Assembly: GCA_019279435.1 (NCBI GenBank)
Contig: JAAALK010000289.1
Coordinates: 29,814,603-29,878,602 of the forward strand
Length of the DNA: 64,000 nucleotides
Source: Zizania palustris
Lineage: Eukaryota > Streptophyta > Magnoliopsida > Poales > Poaceae
Reading direction: 5' to 3'
Below are positions 46,501 through 58,500 of this stretch, in pieces. A program made the position numbers and the translations under genes. The notes beneath the pieces were generated by a model. The model did no database searches. It was not told where the DNA came from and saw only the letters and a list, made by a program, of their open reading frames with translations. The first letter of the stretch is position 1. The number at the start of each line of letters is the position of its first letter.

Positions 46501-49500
46501 CGATCAGCCGATTAATCGGTGATCGGCCCCAGTCCATTTAATTTACAAGAAAATCGGCCAGAAATCGGTGGACCGATTAATCGGTCGGTCAACCCGATTA
46601 ATCGGTGGTCAACCCGATTAATCGGTGCTACCGATTAATCGGTCCGGTACAGAAAAATGGGATTTTGCACACCCCCGCCCAGCACTTTCCCTCTCTCCTG
46701 CACACTTTTCCCCTTTTCCCTCTTTCCTGCGCACGCCAGATCAGGACGGAGACGTGCCCAGCTTGGCAGATCCGGCACCGCGTCCCCGCCGTCTGCCGTC
46801 CGCGCCTCGCCCCTGCTTCTTCCGTGTCGTCTGTGCCTTGTCCCCGCTTTTCTACGCCCTACAGCGAGCTGTCCGCGCATCGTCCGCGCGCCGTCCGCGC
46901 GAGCGCAGTCGTCCGCCGCCAGATCCAGGCCGCCGCCGCCGCCGTCGCCATCGGGCTCACTGGATTTGTGACGCGTCGAACTGTTTCCGGCATTTGCTTT
47001 TCAGTAGAGAAAAGGGAGAAGGAGATAGGAGAGAGAACAAGAGAGGTAGTGTATGCGGGATGGGCAGTGGAGAGAGAACAGTCTTGGGCAGTGCTGACAC
47101 TGAGGCAGTTGGGGGTAGGTGCAATGAGATAGATAAAGTAAAAGAGAAAAAATATGCAGAAAACAGGCAGGTAAAAAGTAAGAGGTTGTGAGGAGATACA
47201 GTAAAGAGAAAGAGATAGAAAAATAAGCAGGTAATATATTATTTAATTATTTATTGACCGATTAATTCAGTTAATCTCCAATTAACCGATTAATCACTAC
47301 TCGGTGGTCGACCGATCAGCTACCGATCACCGATTTTTCTAACACTGAAATAAAAAACTCTATATTGCCATTTCATTATCTGTCAAAATATTGAAGATGA
47401 ACAGAAAAAGAGAGATACACATAAGGGCAACCACAATGCTTAAATCTGAAATGGAAATAAGAGTGGGACCTACTATAGTTGGCAATAACTATGTTCAATC
47501 CTACAATGGTTAAATACACTTGAGAAGATAAGATCTCACTTGGATAAATTCTATTGGTGTATACTACACATGAGTAAAAAATATTAATTGATTATTTTGT
47601 TATGGTACACCTTAAGCTTAAGGCTAACTTTTTGTTCATGCATCTTATATTCAGTTCCACAATGGTAAAGACACATTGTTGTAGGAACATTAAATGCTTA
47701 AGGTTACCTTTTTCTCAACATTGTGGTTGCCCTTATACTTTTGATTTATATACAATGTTTTTCTGTTTTTCTTCTATGATATTAAACACTTAAAACCTCT
47801 GGTTATCTGCATCAACATAAAAAAGCTGAAAGTCTGTAACCATGTTTAGTGAGCAATGCCTGATCCACAGCATGCTGGTCATCAGAAAGCAACTCATTAA
47901 TGCAGTTGCTCCGCTTCCAACAGAGTGGCAGACCACATTGGATAAACATTCCTTTAGACCCAAATGTCAAACTACAAAAGTGTGAAGGCAGAAAGAAAAT
48001 GTAAACACATTAATTTGGAGGTTACCAGTTCCTGAATTTCAGCACTGAAACCCAGTTCAAGCAGACGATCAGCCTCATCAAGGATCAAAATTGCAAGATC
48101 TTCAAGCCCAACAGAAAGGGAGTTACGTAGATGATCTATTATACGTCCAGGAGTAGCTACAACAATGTCAGGCATTGACCTTAAAGCTACCTCTTGTACC
48201 TGGTAAGGTATATATCATTTTGTCAGCATTTAAGTATTTAACCCAGAAACTAGGCAGAAAATACAACAAAGAATAATAGCAAAAGCATGTAAACAATCAG
48301 AAAAACTAACACAGAAGTGAACACTACAGTTCCGAATTTAACAATAGTCAATAGAAGCTTATAACAATTAACAATAGGATAAAATTGCCCGTTCCCTGAG
48401 TTTTTATGGTTAAATAGTTAAATAATATGATTATTAAGCAGTCAAATTTTCCACAATGACAAAAAGGGCAACTGCAACACACGAACTCTTTTGTTTGCTG
48501 CTCCTAGTCCAAGCAGAAGCAGCCCTATTTTACATAATAGTATGTCTGATACACAGTTTCTGTCAAGGACCTCAAACCCTAGGGCGGGAGGACCATGGCA
48601 GCGTAGCTCGTAGCCGGGTGCGGGGAGAATCCCCTCGCTGCGCTATCTTGTAGAACGGGGGTGACTTTAGAGAATGGGGGAGACTTCAGAGAACTAGGGC
48701 AGAGATTGTAGACTAATCTTTATTCCTTGCTTGATTATGCCTGGAGGGCTTACATCTATATTTATAAGGCCTAACAGATCAGAATTAACTAACAAGGAAA
48801 CCTAATCTTAACTAACAAGGAAACTAATCTTTAACTAATAAGGAATCCTACTCTAACAAGAATTCCTAATCTCCATCATGGGTCGGTTGGTCCTTGGATG
48901 GGTTGATGCTGCGGCAGTCCATGACATCTCCCCCCTCCTTTGAAGACCAACTCGTCCTCGAGCAGAGTGGGCGAGGTACTGTTGACGTCTTCCGATGTGG
49001 CGGACTAGAAAGGCCGCGCCAGGAAACCCTGTGACCCCTGCACCAAAAGGACATGGAGAGTGTACTAAAATCTCAGGTGATCGTCCCAAGTGATGCCAGC
49101 CATTTCGTTCTCAAGACTATGTCGTAGTCGACTAGGGGCAGTGCGTAGAAATCTGCTTGAAATTCTTCATCGCTGATCTCGAAAACAGTGTTGTGGCACA
49201 CACCTAGGCACAACATGCGCTCACTGGTGGCCAACTTGACTTGCAACTGGTCGTGAGGGAGACGATATAGGGAGGTAAGATCAGTTGCCTTCTCGAAGAT
49301 GATGTTGTGGGTGGCACCCGAGTCGAGGAGGGCAATAAGCGAGGTGCTACCCATCTGCGCACACACTTGCATTATTTTGCATGGACGAACATTAGTGATG
49401 ACGTGGAGAGTGATATGTGGCTTGGTGTTCCTTTGGTCAATTGGTGCGAAGTCATCGTCGATGGCCAAGTCGAGGAGGAAGATGCATGGGCAAACCTTGT

Positions 49501-52500
49501 GGTGACCATGACCGTATTTCTTGTTGCAGTTGAAATAGAGCCCGAGGCAACGACGTTCTTCCACCTCTGCCTGGGACAATCATTTTACTAACCGTTCCGC
49601 TACCATGACCGGTGTTGTCGTAGAGGTCGGAGGCAGAAACGATGCTGGGAGTGCCAAGTGGGCCGGCGATGTGGGCAAGAGTCCACAATCCTAATATTGT
49701 GTTGGTGTGGCGGTCAGGACTAGGGTGGCGACGCATTGATTACGAAGCTCCAACTGTTAGAGAGAACGCTCGCATTGGTAGGGATGACACTCAGAGTTGG
49801 GGCAATTTTCTTCTCATTCAACTCACTCAAATGCCATGCCAACCCGAATGGTTGGGGATACATATTTATAGGCTAGCCATGTAGCCCAAGATGCTAGATG
49901 CTAGTCTAAGATGCTAGTCTAAGATGCTAAAGCAAAGATGCTTAGTTTAGTCTAAGATATTAAAGCAAAGATGTTAGTCTAAGATGCTAAAACAAAAGAT
50001 GCTAAAGGTGCTAAGACTACAAACTTGTCCACACATGAACATCACACATGTCATGCCAAACAACATGTCATGCCAAAACACACATACACACACAGACTTA
50101 TCCTCTCAATCTCCCCCTAAGTCTTGTGTGGCGCCTTCTGGGAAATCTGAACCATCCCAATCCTGGCGCGAAGCTCTTGAAACTTGATCTGCCCAAGCGA
50201 CTTGGTGAGGAAGTCGGCGAGCTGGTCCTGGGTGTTGATGTAGCTGGCCTTCACACTCCCCACATCCAAACAACTCCGGATGAAGTGGTACTTCACCCGG
50301 ATGTGCTTGCTGCGCTCGTGGAATACAGGGTTCTTCGCCAAAGCCAAAGCAGACTTGTTGTCCACCCTGAGCTCCACCACTTCGGCATCTCTACCAAGAA
50401 GATCGCCAAGCAGCCGAGCCAGCCAGAGAGCTTGAGTTGATGCAGAAGTGGTTGCGATGTACTCTGCCTCGCAACTGGACATGGCCACCACCTGCTGCTT
50501 GACCGACTGCCAGCTGATCAGACACTTACCAAGGAAGAACAGCGTCTCGCTGGTGCTCTTGCTTGTGATGATGTCGCCGGCGTGGTCGCTGTCGCTGTAC
50601 CCGATGAAATGTGCCGCACCAGGGCACCTCGGGTAGTACAAGCCGTAGTCAAAGGTCCCCACGACATAGCGTAGGATCCTCTTCACGGCCTGCTGATGCT
50701 CCGTCGTCGGTCGCTGCATGAACCGACTGACGTAGCCAACTGCGAACGCTAAGTCCGGTCGCGTGTGGTCAAGGTAGCGAAGGCTGCCCACAATGCGCCG
50801 GTACTGCGTCGTGTCCACCTCCCCCGCCGTGCTATCGCGACTCAGCTTCAGCCTTTCCTCCATGGGAGTGTAGGTTGGGTTGCAGTCGGTGAGTCCACCC
50901 AGCTCGACGATGCGCTTGGCGTAGGAGGTCTGGCGAAGTGAAGTGCCAGAGCTGTCCTGGTGCACCTCGATCCCCAAGTAGAAGGAGAGGAGCCCTAGGT
51001 CGCTCATCTGGAAGGTGGCCTTCATCTTCGTCTTGAACGCCTCTACCTCCACCTCCTTGGTGTCGGTGATCACCAAGTCGTCAACGTAGACGCCTACCAA
51101 CAGGGCATTGTCTCCCTTGCCCCGCCGGTAGACTGCAGCCTCATGAGCACTTTGATGGAACCCCATCTGCCTGAGAGTGGAGTCCAACTTGTCGTTCCAA
51201 GCTCGTGGTGCCTGTCGCAAGCCGTAGAGGGCCTTGCGCAGGCGGAGAACCTTGTTCTCCTTGCCGAGGATGACAAATCCCGGCGGCTGTCGAACGTAGA
51301 CCTCCTCCTTCAAGTCACCATTGAGGAAGGCAGACTTGACATCCATGTGATAGACACGCCAACCCTCCTGGGCTGCCAGTGCGAGGACACGAATGGACTC
51401 CATCCGTGCAACAGGAGCGAAGGCATCGTCGAAGTCGACTCCCTCCTGCTGAACGAAACCGCGTGCCACCAGCCAAGCCTTGTGCTTGACCACCACCCCG
51501 GCCTCATCTTTCTTTAGCTTGAACACCCACTTAAGGGTGATGGCACGGTGGCCGGCCGGAAGATCAGCCAGCTCCCATGTCTGGTTCCGCTCGACGGCAT
51601 CCATCTCCTGCTGCATCGCGGCGCGCCAGGCCGTGTCTCCTTCCGCCTTAGCGAAGGAACGTGGCTCACCATCGTCGTGTGCCAAGTGCAGCTCCTCATC
51701 AAAGTCATGTTGCGCCATCCCAGGAACGGGCTGCTCACCAAGGATGTTATCCATGGTGCGGTAACGTAGAGGGTCACCGTCGTGGCAAGCATCGACACGA
51801 TCCCCGTCGTTTGTAAATGGAGTAGTGAACTCCACTGTGCGCTGCTCATCATGGACTGAAGCTGTGGATGCCGATCTCAGAGATGTGGGCGTCGATGTAG
51901 GAGAGTGGGGTGTGGCCGGTGCAGGAGGTGGTGGAATACTTGCTGGAGCTGATGATGTGCCAGGTGCTGGGGCAAGCGAGCTCGGTGAAGATGAGCTGCT
52001 AGCTCCCCCTCCTCCCTCGAAGTAGACGTACTCGACGACAAAATCGTTGATCGTCGAAGTCGAGCCATCATCCACCATCTTGCCCCACGTCCAGCCTCGC
52101 CCTTCGTCGAACACAACGTCTCGCGAGATGTGGACGCGCTGTGTCGTAGGGTCAAGGATGCGGTAGGCCTTGGAGCCTTCTGCATAGCCGATGAAGACCC
52201 CTTGCGTACTCCGATCGTCAAGCTTGCCGACGTGGTTGAGCTCCTTGACGAATGCCAGGCAACCAAAAACGCGAAGGTGGCCGACCGTCGGCTTGCGTCC
52301 GTGCCACGCTTCATACGGCTTCTCGCCGTCAAGAGCCTTGGTGGGCGAGCGATTGAGGAGATGGAGGGCAGTCATCACCGCCTCTCCCCAATAGATCGCC
52401 AGCATCCCCCTCTGCTTGAGGAGGGCGCGAGCAGTGGCCACCACCGTCTGGTTGCGGCGCTCGACGACGTCGTTCTTTTGTGGTGTGTACGGCGCGAAGT

Positions 52501-55500
52501 AGTGGCGCTGAATCCCCTCGTCGGCGCAGTATGCCGCGAACTCGCCGCCGTTGTCCGTGCGCAACACCCGGAGCTTGCAGCCGCACTCCTCCGCGGCAGC
52601 TTGATGACCCTTGATAGCATCTGCGGCTGCTGCCTTGGTTTCGAGAAGCACCGCCCACATGTAGCGGGACACGTCGTCGACGAGGAGGAAGTAGCGCCGG
52701 CCTCCAGGGGTAGCCGGTGTCACGAGACCACAAAGGTCGTCGTGCACGAGCTCGAGCTTCTCCTTGGCGCGAAAGCTCGCCTGATGAGGGAATGGGAGTC
52801 GCCGCTGCTTGGTCAACACGCAGGTGTCGCAGAACTGCTCCACATGCTCGACACACAAGCATGCCCCGCACCATCTCCTTGATGTCGAGCTGCTTCAGGG
52901 CCTCAAAGTTGAGGTGCCCAAAGCGCTCGTGCCACCGCCAAGCGTCGTCGTCGCGGCGGGCTGCAAGACACACGGGCTGCGCCACCTGCACATGAAGGAC
53001 ATAGAGGCGATTGCTTTCTTTATTTACCTTGGCGACAAGTTGGTGCTGATGATCCCAAATGCGCAGCACCCCATGCTCGATCTCCACACATGAGCCATTC
53101 TCATCCAGCTGGCCAAGACTGATGATAGAGTTCCTCAGCTCGGGGATGTAGTAGACACCGATGAGCATCCAATGCTCGCTGGTCTTGGCGGTGAGATGAC
53201 AGAGCCGACGCCCCTTATCTCCACGGCGGAGGCGTCCCCAAACTTGACGGACCCTCGCACGATGGAGTCCAGGTCGGAGAAGTGGTCCCGCCACCCGGTC
53301 ATGTGATGGGTGGCGCCGGTGTCGAGGAACCACCCATCAATCTTTTCATCATTGGACCCATTGCCGAGGAAGACGTGTGCGCGCGGTTCGTCGACGTTGA
53401 GAAGAGCGGCGGCTGTCGACGTGGGAAGGGAGTGCAGCTCAATGTTCCTCGGCAATGTGATGGAGTCCAGGTCGGAGAAGTGGTCCCGCCACCCGGTCAT
53501 GTGATGGGTGGCGCCGGTGTCGAGGAACCACCCATCAATCTTTTCATCATTGGACCCATTGCCGAGGAAGACGTGTGCGCGCGGTTCGTCGACGTTGAGA
53601 AGAGCGGCGGCTGTCGACGTGGGAAGGGAGTGCAGCTCAATGTTCCCATGTATAAGGAACAGAGTCGGCTCCTCTTGCGCTTGCGCGACATGTGCCTGAC
53701 CGCCGCGCTTCGCCTGCCGGCAATCCCTAGCCCAATGGTCGATCTTGCCACAGTTGTGACAAGTGTCATCACGGGTGGCCTTGTGGCCACCGTTGGAGCC
53801 GCCAGTAGCGCCTCCACGCGCTTGGGGGGCCTTGCGCCTCCTGTGTGGCTAGCGCTTGTGGCCATTCGACAAACTTGATGCCTCCCCCTTCTTCTGCTCT
53901 CGCTGGCGAGCGAGCCACTGCTTCTCGGTGAAGAGAAGCTTGCCACCTATGGTGGCCGGCTTTGAAGATGGCTGGGGCTCGTCGATGTCGATGACCTTGA
54001 GGCGACCTATCGCTTCTTCGATCGACATCCTGGAGAGGTCCATCAAGGACTCGATCGAGCAAGCGATCTGCTTGTATCTCCCGGGAATGCAGCGAAAGAG
54101 CTTCTCAACAGCTCTTTCCTCGTTGATGAGGTCTTCGCCATGCTGCACCAATTTCTGTAGTAGAGAGTTGAGACGGAGAACAAAATCATCAACATCCTCA
54201 CCTGGTTTGAAAGCCAGGTTCTCCCACTCCTTGCGTAGTGCCTGCAGCGTAGCCTTGCGGGCGCAATCGCTGCCGATGCGCACTGCAGCGATAGTATCCC
54301 AAGCCTCCTTGGCAGTCCGGTTGCTAGCAATCAAAGACTACATCTCCGGTGGAATTGCAGCAACGAGGGACTCCAACGCCCGTCGATCATCATCGTAGTC
54401 GACGTCGTCGTATGTGACCGCCTCCCACATGTGCCGCACTTGGAGCTTCACCCTCATAATCATGGACCACTCGGTGTAGTTGGTCTTGGTGAGGGTGGGC
54501 CATCCACCACCAACACCAGCGTCCTTGACGATGGTCTGGAAGCCGCGATGACCATGGCGCCGGTCCGGGGAAGGAGAACCATGTCGCCTGTTTTTTTTTG
54601 AGGCAAATCAGTAGGAGAGGCTCCTACCTAGATTTGATTAATTAAAAAAAGGAGTACAGCAGAGAGCAGGAGCGAAGAAGCCCAGGGGGGAGATTACAGG
54701 GGGAGGTTACAAGTGCCCAGCCAATTCCTTGCCTCCTCCTTGAGCCGAGGCGGGAACCGCTGGGACTGAGCAGAAAACACCGTGAGGAAAAGACCTAACC
54801 AGCCTCCGACCGCCGAGGGGATGGATCTGAAGATGCTATTATTCCTAGTAATCCAAAGGCCCCAAGCTGAAATGATCACAATCTCCATAAAGAAAGATTT
54901 GCCAAACCTACTTCTAGCTGCCGAGAGTTTATCTTGATCGTGGTCGAGGACTGCCATTGAATGCCCAGCAGGTACCAGCATTGGAGGCTGAAGGGGCACT
55001 CAAAGAAAAGATGGGACCCCGTTTCCTCCACACCCGAATGGCAGAGGCAGCAAGAAGAATCCTCTTCCCAGAGCAGCACGTGCTTACGACGGAGGATATT
55101 CCTAGTGTTAAGGCGGTCAACCAAGAGAAGCCAGAAAAAGACCTTGAGCTTGCTGGAGCACTTGGACCTCCAGACCCATTTAAAGGCGGCGTGGGGATGC
55201 ATGAACTTGAATTGGTAGCCGTAGAGAACTTTAGGGCGATAAGTGGAAGAATGCCAAATGAAGGTCCACTTGTCAGGGACATCATCATGCAGGTTAATCG
55301 TTGACAACACCTGTTGAAGGAGGTTGAACTCAAGCAGGGCTTCCAAGGAGAGAGGGAGAAAGAAATTGTCAGCCGAACCCGTGGAGGAGAAGAAGAAGTG
55401 AACGGAACAGTCGGGGGCTCTGGCGAAGGAGAAAAGGCGAGGGAAAACAAGGCGAAAGGGAGGGCCGCACCAGCCATCCTCCCAGAAGGAAATCGACCGA

Positions 55501-58500
55501 CCACAGGAGACAGAAGGGGATGCGACGGCCCGCAGAAGGGGAGCCAGGCTAACAACATCCCGCCACCAGTAGGAAGCTCTGGGGTAGGGGAGGTGAGGGG
55601 GGAGAGGGGAGGAGGCAAGGTCCATGCGGATCAGGTTGACCCAGGGGGTATCGTGGTGCAATAAGAATTTCCAGAAGTGTTTGAGAAGAAGGGCAGTATT
55701 CTGGGAGCGGAGGTCAATCACCCCCAGCCCACCTTTAAGCTTGGGCCTGCAAACTAAGTGCCAGGCGACCCTGGAAGAGGAACCCGCATTAACTGAATTA
55801 CCCTGCCAGAGGAAGTTGCGGCAAGCCTGGTCAATCCGATGGATAACCTTGACAGGGATTTTGAGGGAGCACATGGTATAGGTAGGGAGGGCCGAGAGAA
55901 CCGAGTTGACTATTTGGAGTCTCCCGGCCATGTTGAGCCAAGGAGAAAGAGAGGAGAGACGATTGGAAATATTGAGGAAGAGGAACCTGAAGTCAGAAGC
56001 TTTGGGCTTGAGAGCCCCCAGGGGGAGACCAAGGTACTGAAAAGGAAGGGAGCCCACCGGGCAGCCGAAGGTGGCGGCCAGGAGATCAGTCCGTTGCTCG
56101 GATAAGTTGATAGGGATGAGGGAAGATTTAGAAAGGTTAACCGAAAGACCAGTGGACTGGGAGAAGGAGTGCAAGAGACCCCGGAGGAAGAAAAGGTTAC
56201 GCTGGTCAGCCCGAAGAAAGATAATGGTGTCATCAGCATACTGGGCGATAGGGAAATCCAGGTGATCAGGGTGGCACGGAGGACCCTGGATGATCCCAAG
56301 ACGAGCGGCCTTGTTAATGATGTGTTGGAGGAGGTCAGCAGCAAGAACAAACAGAAGGGGAGAAAGGGGGTCCCCTTGGCGCACCCCACGCCGGCAATGA
56401 AAGAATTTCCCGGGGCAGCCATTGAGAAGGACCGAGGAGAAGCCAGAGGAAAGGAAGAGCTTGATCCAAGAAATCCAGGAGCTGGGGAAGCCAAGATGCG
56501 TCATCATGAGGAGGATGGCAGAATGCTCAATGGTGTCAAAAGCTTTCTCGAAGTCAAGCTTCAGGATAATAGCCTCCTGTCGAGACCGCTTGCACCGATT
56601 AGTAAGCTCCAAGGCCCAGGCGATGCAGTCCTGGATAGTACAACCCTTGATGAACCCATATTGATTTTTGTGGATAAGCGTGGAGAAAATGCCCTGAAGA
56701 CGATTAGCAAGGGCTTTGGTGAAGATCTTGACACTGAAATTCATGAGGGAAATGGGCCGAAAGTCCCGAACGAAGGAAGCAGAGCCAGTTTTGGGGATGA
56801 GAGCGATAAAGGACCCGTTGATGGGGTGGACTTGGGCAGAGTGATTGGAGAGGGCAGAGGCTAAGTCCAGGAAGTCCTGTCGCACAATGTGCCAGCAGGC
56901 TTTGAAAAAAGCCCCATTGAAACCGTCTGGGCCTGGGGCCTTATCCGGGAGAGCGGAGAGGACCACCGAATCAAGTTCGGAGGCCTCAAAGCCGGCCCCC
57001 AGGGAATCAAGGCCCGGGACCCTTGGAACAAGGCTGGCCAGATCGAAGTGCATAGGGGGGGCCGAAGAGAAGCCCATTTTAGAAAGGAAGAAATCAAGGA
57101 AGACCTCAGCCTTGTCCTGGGCGGAGGTGGCCCAAGAATCGTCCCCACGCTGGATGGCGGGGATCGCATTACGGCGGTGCCTGATGGTGGCAGCAGAATG
57201 AAAGAATTTAGTGTTAGCATCGCCAAGCTTGGTCCAACGGAGGGTGAAGCGCTGCTTCCAATACTTATGGCGCAGGGAGAAAAGAAAAGCCAGGTGGTTC
57301 CGGAGAATGGACCTGAACACGGATTCTGGCCCAGAAAGATGCCGGAGCTCCTCACATTTGTCCAGATAGCCCAGGATGATTGAAGAATTATGAATCCAAC
57401 GCTCGAAACAACCCCATCGCCGATGCCAGCGAGAGAGCGCCTTCTGAAGGGTCCTCAGCTTAGAGGCGATGCGAAGGGCGGGATCAGGAGGAAAAGGCCC
57501 AGAGTTCCAACAAGAGTGGACAAGATCCAAGAAGCCAGGGAGCTTAAGCCAGAAATTTTCAAACCGGAAGATGGGGGAGCGGGGGATGGAAGAGCCAATC
57601 TTGATTAAGCAGGAGCAATGATCAGAGCTAGAATTAGGGAGAGCAGAGAAAGAGGTATTGGGGTAGGAGGAAGTCCAGTGAGGGACGAAAGACACCAGTC
57701 AAGGACTAGGATGGGGTTGCTCTGCCTGTTGCTCCAGGAAAACCTTCTGTTCTGAAGGTGGATGTCCTGAAGGCCATGGGTACTAATGATGTTGTTGAAG
57801 GTGTCCATGAGATTACTGTTAAGACGTCCCCCATTCTTGTTATGAGGGAAACGGTAGAGATTGAAATCGCCAACAAACAGCCAGTTGGACCTCGGGGGAA
57901 TATCCAAAGAGAGAAACCAAGAGATGAATGGGGCACGCTCAGCATTCCGACACGGGCCGTAAATGTTAGAAAGGGACCAAGAGGCACCGTTAAGCACAGA
58001 GGTGAGGGAGACGGTAAGCTGGAAGGGAGAGGAGGAGAGGGTGACCCCAGAAAAGATAGCACTGTTCCAACCAATGAAGAGGCCCCCAGCCGAGCCCAGG
58101 GCCGGGACAAAGGAAAACTGGTCAAGGCGTCTGGGACAGAAGGACCACACCAAGGAGGGCGTGAAGGAGGGCATCTTGGTCTCCTGAAGACAAACAACAT
58201 CCACCTGCGCCGAAGAGATGAGGTTGCGGACCGCAAGCCTCTTAGAACAGGAGTTGAGGCCCCGCACGTTCCAACTGACCACCTGCCAAATCCTATCTCG
58301 ACCCATCCGAGAAAAGTTTGAGCAAAAGGAGTGTGTCGGCCGTGGGCAAGGGACCACCAACCGAAGCAGGAAGGACAAAAACCGAAGCAGGAAGGACAAG
58401 GGGGCCAACGAGCGAGCGAGAGAAGCAGGACAAACAAAAGTGGGTTAGCCCACCAGAACTGGAAACGTGGCACAAAAGATCGATACGGTCCTCCCAGGAC

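Noticed and set aside
46605..47191. Frames of 175-188 codons
   Set aside because: They sit inside a hAT-like element, in GC-rich low-complexity sequence, and match no family.
51143..52882. Plus-strand frames over copia integrase and RT
   Set aside because: Antisense to a 913-codon frame with all catalytic motifs.
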